NCBI GenBank assembly: GCA_003640385.1
Contig: RCAB01000016.1
Span: 1 to 64,000 of the forward strand
DNA length: 64,000 nt
Direction of reading: 5' to 3'
DNA from: Setaria digitata
Taxonomy: Eukaryota; Nematoda; Chromadorea; Rhabditida; Setariidae
A program made the position numbers and the translations under genes. Numbering within the stretch: the stretch's first letter is position 1; the number at the start of each line of letters is the position of its first letter. Below, piece by piece: positions 54,401 to 64,000 of this stretch. The notes beneath the pieces were generated by a model. The model had not been told where the DNA came from and searched no databases. It saw nothing but the letters and a program-made list of their open reading frames with translations.

Positions 54401-57024
54401 ATAACATAATGTTCTTTTTTAATTAATGCATCATAAAATTGACATAAAAGCGATGTTTTTCCAGAAATTTGATTTCCTTGAATATGAAGATATCCTTTAC
54501 TTTTATTGATCCAGAAATTAACAATCTGATCTATCTTCTCTCGGTTTAACCATTTTTCTGGTAGCTGTTTTACCGCAAATGCAACATGAACGTCATTTTC
54601 AGCTTTCGCTATAGAACATTGTTCATTTCTTTGCATTATTGATGGTGTACTTAATGCGGAAACAAAATTTCTCAGGTGTTCTGTTACCTGTAATTAAGCA
54701 ATAAATTATATGAAAAAAAAAGAATAATTATTTTTTAACAATTTTAAGTTCATAAAAGGAAAAAAAAAGAAGAAATTTCTCATCCTTCATTCTTGTATCA
54801 ATTTCACAATATACTACAACAATCCAAAGCTTTCTTTTTTCATGACATCATTTAAAAATTTTATTTACTGAGAAATTTCCTTACGTAATAAAAAACAAGA
54901 AAAAGCGTAATAACCTGCGCTATAAATGATTTCGTATATTTATCACGCTTTCGACTGATGTTATGCGACTTGTTATCATCATCATTGGCATCTGATCCCA
55001 CGTCTAATGAAATTACGGATGCGTCACTTACGATAATTGTACGTTTCAGTGCTTCAATTTTTTCACGCTGTTTTCTACTTTCCATACCAGTATCTTTTGT
55101 ATTATTTGTTGCCGTTGATTTCATATCTCCTATAAAATGTTAAATATTGCAGAATTTTTTTTTTTTTTTCTTTGAATCAACTGAAAGATTATTAAATTTT
55201 TCTTTTTCGCTTCATTTAATTATTTGTTTATTCGTGTTTCTTGTTTGGTCATTTTTTCTCGAGAAAAATAAATCAACGATTTGTAACCTTTTGCATTCCG
55301 AAGGCAGAATAAAACTTTGCTAGGTTGGATTAATGCTATTTGAATAATTTGTTCCGCTGCAGATGGGAACAAATTTTGAGGTATTTCTGACTGTTGCTGA
55401 TTATCATCCGCAGACGCCTAAATGAGATGAAAAATGCCATAAATGATTTGATATTTCGCATGATAGCAATCAATTAATTATTCATTGGAAGAGAAATGAA
55501 CAATTGCTAATTCTTTTTTTTTTTTTTTTTTTGAATAATAGTTTAAAATGTTCTCTAACAGATGTTTCAAAATTGCTTCATAAAGTGAAAAAAAGAAAAA
55601 AAGATCAGAACCTTATCAGCAACTTGCTGCAAAATAGATGTGAGAGTATCTCGATCAGTTAAACTGATCGGCACATCGAGAAGTTCATAACTAGCTCGTT
55701 CCACTTCTTCACATCGTTTGTAATACCGATCGAGTAATCTAATTTCTAAAAAAAAAAGAAATTTTATTTTATTCCATTTGCATTTGCAAAAAAAAAAAAA
55801 AAAAAATTCTAAATGAAATGTCGCTATTGTCATTTTAAATGACAAATTTAAATTATGCATAAGTGTGATAAAATTTTAACTGATAAAACTGAAGCAAACC
55901 ATTTAAATACAAACATACCACTGCTTGATTGCGAGAAAGCTTCTTGCACTATTTTAAATTTATGTATTGGTATTTTCTTTGGTAAAATACATCGACCATA
56001 TTGATTACCCAAAAAGCACTACGAATATTGCCAATAATTAGTTCATTTAATTATTTAAAAATTTAACTCAGGAAGCAAAAAAAAAGAGAGAAATTTATTT
56101 TAATATAGTTGTTTTTAATTAATAATTAACTAGCTAACAAATTTACATACTAACTAACTAACCATAAGATATGAGGTAGGCTTTGAGAAAAGCTTAAGAA
56201 TAGCTTGAAAGGTGTCAATATCCAAGCTATTTGTAACTGGTTCCACAAATTCCACATCAACGCCAATTTGTAAGGCATAATGTTGAATATCCAGTGCTAC
56301 ATCTTTCAGTAGTAGATGACGTTCGTATTCAAATTCTGATAAAAAAAAAATTGCTTTTTTTCTTTTTTTTTTTGTTATTTTAGTTACCTTTTTCTCTTTT
56401 TGATAAAAAGTTTTTCGAATTTTTATTTTTGAAGTTAATTAAAATCATCGGTTTGATTAAAAATGTTTTTTGTCTTTCTATTTTTTTTTTTTTTTTTTTT
56501 TTTTTCTATAAATAAAAGCCTAAAAATTAGTAGTTAATTATCCAGTTGATTTGAACTGCCTGGTTATTCAGTGCAGCGTATAACTTTGTGATGGCACACT
56601 GCACGCCGTCCCCATAGGACGGACTTCCTGAAAGGTTTGTCATGTTAACCGCTATCATTATCATATCATTTAATCTATTTCACTTATCAGCTTACTTCCA
56701 CTAATCCATTTTTCCTAGCTTAATTATTATGTTAAGCAATTTTAATCAGACACCGATGAGATTGTTTTTTATTTTTATTTTTTAGATTAATTGATTTTTT
56801 TTTTCATATAATAATCATACAATATTTGCATGATTAAAAAAGAAATAAAAAAATTCATACAAAAAAAAAAATGATATTATACCTTTTAAAGAAGGGAAAA
56901 ATATTATAATACGAGCTTGTTGTACCGTTTTCACGGAATAGTTTGTTTGTTTTAAATTTTTATCACTGTTATCACTTCTAGGATCAACATTCGTTATCCC
57001 AGATATAGTATTAAGACGAAACAT
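45396..57024 (-). CDS. NWD1-like protein: DUF4062-like region, P-loop (NACHT/STAND) NTPase and WD40 repeats
   Basis: Twenty-nine exons join in frame with matching phases (1598 aa, close to human NWD1). Starting at 57024: 56883-57024, 56163-56335, 55919-56018, 55612-55745, 55288-55417, 54915-55129, 54395-54687, 53796-54225, 53364-53652, 52961-53049, 52588-52774, 52244-52380, 51527-51611, 50963-51084, 50701-50857, 50408-50508, 50051-50158, 49860-49962, 49650-49752, 49250-49493, 48916-49021, 48620-48729, 48341-48475, 47818-48035, 46998-47166, 46478-46670, 46158-46246, 45838-45982, 45396-45685. Seen: [12 protein letters not shown] and [13 protein letters not shown] (DUF4062-like, residues 35-140); Walker [10 protein letters not shown] (369-377); Walker [10 protein letters not shown] (Asp-Asp 458-459); and from about residue 880 some twelve WD40 blades ending in RIWNF, VVWNL, SIWNI, ALWDL, NIWNS, LIWNL, RIWAI, KLWQM and IAWDV. 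The Ser/Lys-rich last exon is likely disordered. Such STAND proteins act as nucleotide-driven scaffolds; the partner is unknown. Confidence 0.88.
51229..51431. repeat. (AAT)n microsatellite with N gap
   Basis: About 200 bases of AAT-type trinucleotide repeat, with interspersed variants, lie in an intron of the NWD1-like gene. It is broken by 15 N (51282-51296) and an ambiguous base at 51415, so its length is not reliable. Confidence 0.9.
56545..56650. other. GC-richer structured island in intron 1 of the NWD1-like gene
   Basis: In an AT-rich intron a block of about 100 bp has balanced composition and two stems: GTGCAG pairing with CTGCAC, then CCGTCC-CCATA-GGACGG. It could be a small RNA gene, a decayed repeat or a regulatory element. 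No known RNA family was recognised and no frame is open. Confidence 0.35.
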
Positions 57025-59718
57025 GAAACTTGAATAATGGTAATCACAGTATGTTTTATTACCATAGCAACATCAGCGTCTATAAAATGGAAAAGTCAAG
57101 ACCGATTCATTTTTTTTTTTTTTTGTCTTTTTATTTTACGACAAAGTTCATCGTTTGATCAAGCAATAAAATTGCCTAGTTTTGCTAATATAGTATGTGA
57201 TAGAGATTAATGTGTCATAAGCTTCAGAGAAAAAAGAAATTAAATGTACACTTTACTTAATTTGATTAATCATGTTCCAAAATGATTACAAACAAATTTT
57301 ATCTGTTAACAAACATATCCACAAATAGTTGACTTTGTGCTTACATTAAAATTTAGTTAATAATTTTTTTTTTTGCTTCAATTAAAAATATTAGCCTAGA
57401 AGTGTAGAATTTTATCATTATTGTACACATCACTACGATTTTGCTAATGTTGTAGTTAATTAATGGGAACAAGTAATGTAAGAAAGAAAAAATTTCTTCT
57501 TTCAAGTATTAAATCATTTAAGTAATATATTAAGATATAGTAAATGAAATTTGACGTTAATAATTGGTCGCAATTCCTATTTAAAAAAAAAAAAAAAAAA
57601 AAAAAAGCAAATAAAAATTTTTTTTTTAAAAAAAAAAGGAAAGAAAAGACAAATGAGCAAAGTTTTATTTATAGAAAATTACTATTTAAAAGAAAAAAAA
57701 AGAAGTGATTTTTGTGAAAGTAAAATCACAAATGACGCAAATAAATTTTGAATTAAATTTTTACAGTCAAAAAATGAAAAGAATTAAAATTTAACATCAT
57801 ATGAATGCGTTAATTTTTTCGTCCACTGTATCTCTCATGCAGATCAACAAAATAAATAAATAGTTTAATTTTAAAGGGAAAGTTCTTCCAGTCAATAATG
57901 AAATTTTATCTGGTAAGAAAGATTTTAAAATTTTATTAAACAATACTAACAATTTACTTTTTAAGAAACAAAAATTTCCACGAAATTCTCGGAGAAAAAA
58001 TAATAATTTAGAAAAGCTTTCTTTTTTCAAATCCATTTTATGAATTTTAACAGTGAGCTAACTCTCAAATGTTTCTGCTGACAAAAGATAGAAATGAAAT
58101 AAAAGTAACTAGAAGGAGGGAAATGATAATATTTGTATTAAAATTACTAGCTCATTAATTACCTATTCTTTAAGATTTTCATTTTAATATATATCAGAAA
58201 AGTTAATCTAAAAAAGTTTTCATTAAGAAAAATTTTTGCTATAAGGCTAAATTTTATTAGTGTAGCACGAGTGATGCAATAACAATCATACGAATCTCTT
58301 TAATTTAGCATTTTGATTTTCGTTCAAAATTTTTGAATATTAAAATTTCGAGTCTAAAAATACTTCTTTCATAGAATTAATAAAATAATATCGGAGTTTT
58401 TTTTTTTTTCATTTCTTCAAATTCCTATATTTTTTCCTTTTCTATTTATTTGTTCAATAAATCTAATACTAGCATTAGAACAAAACTGATCACTTTCCAG
58501 AATTTAAATTTCAATTTACAACTTCCTGAATCATACAAACTTTGTACCTGATAATGAATAGTTATGCAAAAACAAAAGAAGAAAAATGATGAATTTCTAT
58601 GACAATCATATTATTTCATATATTATAACAACAGTCAGTATCAGCTCTCATCAGTTCTATCATTTGTTATCATAACTTGTAAAAGCGATTGCATCAACGC
58701 GTTTGCTCATGTGACACATTTTCTATTACAAAAAAAAAAAAAAGAAAGGAAGACTGAAACAGGTAAGGAAAAGCGAAAAAATATATGGTATCATAAAAAT
58801 TTTATTAAAATATTTTAATATGATTTCTTTTTTCATCTAATTGCAAAATTAGCAGTAGTTTTGCTTTGTTAATCCTATTCGATATCGTCGATAAAAATGA
58901 TTTTAGTGCAAATTAATTAAATCAAACATTTAAAATTCTGTCTCATTTCTCCCAACTTCTTCTTCCTTTATAATCCAGCTGAGGATTTGTCAGTGTTGAT
59001 TTATGTATATTGTTTGCAAATAATTTAAAGTAGAAATGTGTGTAAAAGTTTTATTTTTCCACATCTGTGCATTCTTATGCACTAATAAATTGCAAAAGAA
59101 TAAAAAAATTTTTATGAAAAATAAATCTAGCAGGAAATCCTACTGAAATTTTTAAACACTTTTGCGAGAAACTTTGTATTAAATTAAGTTTAATACTAAA
59201 ACAAAATTTGATTTATCAGACAGAATTTTCCGTTCTTTCATATATATTTTTAAAACTAAAAAAACATGGTTGTAAAGCTAAAAAGAAAAAAAAAATCAGA
59301 GCTCTTTTTGTTACAAAATTTGCAGAAAAATTATCACTTCAAATATAAAAAATTGGTTCATTTAACTAATATGACAAATAAAAAACGGATTATCAAATGA
59401 GCCAAAATTCTAAAAACTTTTTTTTTTCTTTTTATTCCCACATTGACCTTCTGGTGTAATTCATTTTTTTCTTTTTTTTAACATGATATTTGTTATTTTC
59501 GGTCATTTTCAGTTTAAAATAAATGAGAAAAAGATTTCCTAAATTCATTTCACTTTCAATTTAAAATAAATTAAAAAAAGATTTCCCAAGTTCATTCTTC
59601 CCTTCTATAATATATCTAGAAAAAATAAATAAATAAAAGTTTTGTTTTTCCTTTTCAAATATTTAATGAAAAAATTGTGATTAATGCAGTTTACAAAATT
59701 GGAGTGTAACGAAAAAGC

Positions 59719-59719
<1 letters not shown>

Positions 59720-59754
<35 letters not shown>
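59720..59754. repeat. A homopolymer, 35 bases
   Basis: An uninterrupted run of about 35 A, one of the longest in the window. Confidence 0.9.
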
Positions 59755-59755
<1 letters not shown>

Positions 59756-60052
59756 AAATAAAAAATAAGTAAAAACAAAATAAAATTAACATATAAACAA
59801 AACAATATCAGTTTTCTGTTCCATTCAATTTCAATTATTTTTAATCCAAAAGATTCATGACAAGCACATTGCTTCTTCTACTTATTCCTTCCTACCTATC
59901 GAACATAGCCAATCTTTCAAATCTTCCAACTTTTCAACTTTCCATCCATCCATTCTTCCTCTCCTCTCATTCTTCTCTCAATTTCTTTTTTTTTCATTTC
60001 TTCCAAGCCTAATTGTTCATTTCTCGAGATTTTTCCTCATTTCCTCGAGAGG

Positions 60053-60082
60053 ACAGAGAGAGAAAGAGAGAGAGAGAGAGAG
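60053..60082. repeat. (GA)n tract
   Basis: GA dinucleotides with one AAAG interruption, preceded by CCTCGAGAGG and followed by a less AT-rich 120 bp. Such GA tracts occur in animal promoters, and this one lies about 1.8 kb upstream of the next plus-strand exon. A promoter role is inference only. Confidence 0.6.
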
Positions 60083-61855
60083 AATTAGCTGTAATTGAGC
60101 GCTACTATCTATTATCCATTACAATAGCTTAGTGCTGCTATTTAACGGTGTAATTATTTCACCTAGCAGCTGCCAACAATTTTTACGGGATTTCTTCACA
60201 AACTTCAAAATGCTTAGCTGCCTCTTAGCTGCTTTTTATCAATTCGCATTATTCTTCTTCTATTTCTTCTATTTCCTTTTCAAGTAAGCTAATATTATCT
60301 TTTTTTTTGCCCCTTTCTTCCTTTCGTTTTCTCTTCTTTTGCTTTTTTTTTTCGTCCCTCTTTTATCTATTATCATTTTTTTTTTTTAATCATCTTCCTT
60401 TTCCATATTTTACTCCCCCTCTCCCCATCCATTTCATCATATCACTTAATTTTCGTCATTTATCTGTTTTTTTTTTTTCACAAGAAATTTATTTTCTTAT
60501 TTTAACAAAATCCTTAGAATAAAGTTAAAACTAAATTAAATTAAAGGTATCAATCTTTTTTGCCACCGTTTATGGTACTCTATATATTAGCATATTGCGT
60601 TAATTAATGACCAGTTTTTTTTCTTTTTTTTTTTTTTTTTTGTTCCAGATATCGTAAATTTAAACAGTTCTTTTATTTTAGATTAAAAGACTGATTTATT
60701 CACGAAATTATTTGTTAAATTTTTGAAGGAGTAATAAATTATTGCATTCTAAGTCATGTACATCTAATTATACTGCTAGTAGAAAATATATTTTGATGAA
60801 TATTACATGCTTGGATTAATCTATTCATTAATTAAAGAATTTAAAAATTACAAACCATCTTAACTTCAAATTAATCATCAAATAAAAATTAGCTTTTAAT
60901 ACTTTGAAGAATTAAAAATATCAAATCGTTATATAATCCTATTATATATGGAAATTACACACTGTTATATTGTCAGTTAGTCAACTGGAAAATTTAGGAA
61001 TAGAAAAAGAAAATTAATTATGAGCAAATGTTTTACTAATTTTTCTTTATCAGTTGTATGTAACAGTTAAATAAATATGATGATTTTTCCTTTTTTTTTG
61101 TTTTTTGTTTTTTTATAATCCATGCAGATGCTTAGAATTAGAGCAAAAGGTTTTGTAAAAATTTAAATTTGAAAACGATAAAAACAACAATTTCTGTTGT
61201 TTTAATTCGAGTTCCACATCTTATCCTAGTAAAAATCTACTCTTTCCTTATTATTTATTTATTTTTTCCGCCTTTGAAAAAAGATGATAAACTAATAAAC
61301 TTCGTGCTGTATTGCAAGTGGAATAGCAGTTTCATAAATTAATGGTGAAAATTCCATCAAAATTTTATATCGTTTAATCCAAAATATTACCATCTCCAGT
61401 CAGAAGAATATGAAAAAGGAAGAAAAAATAAAAAGATATGAATATTTTATTTTCTGATTAAATTTCGAAGAATATAAAAATAATTCTATAAATAAATAGC
61501 ATTACTGAGTGTGAAAATAATCAAAAATTAATATTTAATTCTTTCTTGTTTTTGACCATAATTGACCCTTAAATCTAGTAATTATGCATTGATGATATAT
61601 TATTATAACTAATCATCGGAACTTTTTGCCTATCTTTCTTAAAAAAAATAAAATAAGCATAGATGAAAATAACAGGAAGATCTCCGTCTTGCTTTAAAGC
61701 TATATAAAATTGTAAAAATAGAATTTCGAAATAGCATTTGCAAGAAATTACAATCACCCTTCTCTCTTTATTGTTTTTATTTTAAGATTCAACTTAGCCA
61801 TTTAGTGTCTTATTTTTGCATTTTAAACTTAATTAGTAGGATCCGTAATTTACAG

Positions 61856-63795
61856 AGGAAAACCGGAATGGCAGAAAATTGGAAATGTTGAACGATGTAC
61901 AACGAACAATTGCTGCTTGCACAATCCAAAAGTGCAATCGGATATTTCATCATCCGGTAATCCGATGCCAGCTAAAAATATCCAAATTGTTGACAAGCAG
62001 CAATCTGATACAAGAAAAGCAGACGTTAGCTGGCGTAGAGATAAACAACAAACAACAACAACAACAATAACAACACCATCACCACCACCACCACCATCAC
62101 CGCCATCACCACAACCGCAACCAATAACAGTATCATCACCATCAACAATAACAATTTTTCAAATTTTTCAAAGAAAGAATGCATATCAACAGCTAAGTGA
62201 ACAATATGTTAACAAAGTGGCACGAGCGTTTCAATATTTGTGTAGCGCTTTTTACAGTATCTTAAAATGCATTTGTACGATCATGATGAATATCATCATA
62301 TGGTTCTATTCGAAAATATACGATTGGTTTGCTAGTGGAGAACATTTGACGAAAACTCCCGGGACTTCGACAACAACTTTCATCAAAAATCAAAAAGAAA
62401 TTGAAGAAGTCAATTCTGAAACAATTGCTAATAAAATTCAATCAGAATTACAACAGCAACAACAACAACAGCAATCTTCTTCCATAGGTTTATTGGATCT
62501 ATGATATTTTATTAGCGGTTTTGGATTTCGATCATTAAAGACTTTTGTTTATTGAAAAAATTTGTGTTTTCCTTTAAAAATTCAGGGAGAAAAAAAAAGC
62601 ATTCAATTTTGAGCAGATGTTTTGGAAAAAGTTCAAATTTACTGCACAACCTGAATGAATAATGCGAAATTTGAGATTTTTCAGGTGGAAAGAAATTTTT
62701 TTTTTTTTTTTTTGCACAAATACGAAAGGATAATGTGTGCATTTTGATGAATATGAAAACTTTGAAGTTTTCATTACTCGCTGAATAAATTTCCCTTATT
62801 TCAAAAAAAAGAAAAAAGAAATGATTTTCTTTTCTTTTTTTCCTTGCTTTTTTTGTAGATTCCACGATGAATTTCCAAATCTGGTCGTCACCTAGTCAGA
62901 AAGCACCTATTCAACCGGTAGAATTTTATTCCAAGAAGGAAATTTACACAAGAAATTTTGATGAGCTTACTTCAGAAGGCTCAGATGCAACAACTTCAGT
63001 GGTATCGCCATCTGCACCTGCTTCACTTTCTTTACCAGTTTTTCAAGCAGTAACAGCAACAGCAACAACTATAAAAGATGACGAGAAGGTTTGTTCTTCA
63101 ATTTTATGCTTGTCATAAATGGAACTTACTTTCTTTGTCTAAGTTTTAATTTCTCTTCATTCAGCACACTTTTCCTCCCTCCCACCTTTTCCGGCACTTT
63201 ATACTTTAAATGAATCCATGGAAATATTTTCAATTTATGAACTGAATTTTCTTTAAATCTTTATGCTAACTTTTTAAATTTCACATAATTATATTTATTG
63301 AAAACACATATCGCTCTATGCTTATGAAAAGAATAAATTTTTTTCCTACTGGTCAACTAAGACTAGATCGTTCTAGTTAATGTTATAGAAATTTTCAACA
63401 AAGTCAAGAATGCAGTGATTTCTTACTGATTTAGCAGTAGTTTGAACTGTCTGCGAATTATTCAAATAGATAGATTTCATGAACTTAAAGAACGATTGTA
63501 AATTTATATTTGGTATGAGGAGGAATAACGAAGAACTCAAACAGTTTCGATTACTAAAAGTTACGGATTTTTTTTTTTAATTTTGAAATTTTACAACCAT
63601 ATATTACTGTATTACTACAAAGACCAGATTAACTATCATTGATTTTACGGAGAAGTTCATCTAACAAAGTTTAAGTTGTAGATACCACCAAAAGGTGGAG
63701 TTGCCGTTTTGCCACCCGATATTATGGCTGAAGCTCATGCTCGAGTTAGAGAGCGTGAACAAAAATTAAATGAGCAAAAAGTTGAATTGCAAGAG
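61856..63795 (+). CDS. Unrecognised Pro/Thr/Gln-rich protein, partial at both ends
   Basis: Three exons join in frame: 61856-62487, 62859-63088, 63682-63795; a strong donor at the end shows that it continues beyond the window. The first visible exon follows a TTTACAG acceptor and opens in mid-codon (GKPEWQKIGNVERC...), so an upstream exon is missing; an internal Met near 61969 is another possible start. In order: a Cys-rich patch (RCTTNNCCLHN); a Thr/Pro low-complexity run (62050-62130); a Cys/Ile/Trp-rich hydrophobic segment (FQYLCSAFYSILKCICTIMM then NIIIWFYSKIYDWF, about 62230-62330) that could enter or cross a membrane; a Gln run near the exon end; a Ser/Ala/Thr-rich exon; then IPPKGGVAVLPPDIMAEAHA and charged heptad-like residues (RVREREQKLNEQKVELQE) that look like the start of a coiled coil. 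I do not recognise the family and assign no function. Confidence 0.7.
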
Positions 63796-64000
63796 GTATT
63801 TTTATGCTTCTTTTGATCAATTTTCATGCTTTTTTTTTTGTAAAATCAAATTATTCACCTCGGTGGAATTAAATTAAAATCGATTCAATTAAATTTGCAC
63901 TTTTTAATTTTCCATAATTTATTGTTATCATTAAATTTATTTCCCATAATTTATTATTTATCTCCAAAAAAAAAAAAAATTCATTTTCTATTTATTTTTC

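Larger units (their letters stand above)
57025..61855. other. 4.8-kb intergenic stretch between divergent genes
   Basis: Lies between the start of the minus-strand NWD1-like gene and the first visible exon of the plus-strand gene, so it should hold both promoters. AT-rich to about 59.8 kb, then pyrimidine-rich (59870-60030 and 60300-60480) around a (GA)n tract. The unseen first exon of the plus-strand gene may lie here. Confidence 0.5.

Noticed and set aside
1..64000. CRISPR arrays, rRNA operons, viral or prophage genes
   Set aside because: No regularly spaced repeats, rRNA-like blocks or viral protein motifs were seen; the window reads as ordinary nematode nuclear DNA.

Overview
The window looks like nuclear DNA of a nematode, most likely a filarial or other spirurid worm. 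It is very AT-rich and full of A/T homopolymers. Small exons of about 65-430 bp lie between AT-rich introns with GT...TTTCAG borders. The recognisable proteins look nematode-like, and no bacterial-style operon, CRISPR array, rRNA or tRNA was recognised. All gene models were assembled by hand from reading frames, splice-site motifs and intron phase. Family names come from remembered motifs, not from a search.

Layout. (1) 233-9884, plus: a 10-exon gene for an Old Yellow Enzyme-like NADH:flavin oxidoreductase, fused in its last 2.3-kb exon to a long acidic tail. (2) About 9.9-15.1 kb: no confident gene; it holds a 471-bp mariner/Tc1-like miniature element (11460-11930). (3) 15087-18153, minus: five exons for the C-terminal part of cysteinyl-tRNA synthetase. 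No catalytic core was found upstream, but a possible alternative exon lies at 19132-19196. (4) 23684-25147, plus: mitochondrial ribosomal protein S7. (5) 26014-27532, plus: the Qb-SNARE Vti1. Genes 4 and 5 are close on the same strand and could be co-transcribed. (6) 27.5-33.5 kb: no gene seen. (7) 33485-36643, minus: a complete six-exon glycogen-targeting subunit of protein phosphatase 1, with an RVxF motif and a CBM21 domain. (8) 36.6-45.4 kb: no gene seen; it holds a near-perfect 45-bp-arm palindrome (43001-43127). (9) 45396-57024, minus: a complete 29-exon NWD1-like protein of 1598 residues with an N-terminal DUF4062-like region, a P-loop NTPase and about a dozen WD40 blades. (10) 61856-63795, plus: the 5' part of an unrecognised gene rich in proline, threonine and glutamine that runs off the right edge.

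The genes are unrelated housekeeping or signalling genes: flavin redox, translation, mitochondrial translation, vesicle fusion, glycogen control and a STAND-type NTPase. They do not form one pathway. The oddities most worth a second look are the OYE-like protein that lacks the usual active-site histidine pair and carries a 750-residue acidic tail, the CysRS locus without a visible catalytic core, and the two DNA-level structures (miniature element and long palindrome).
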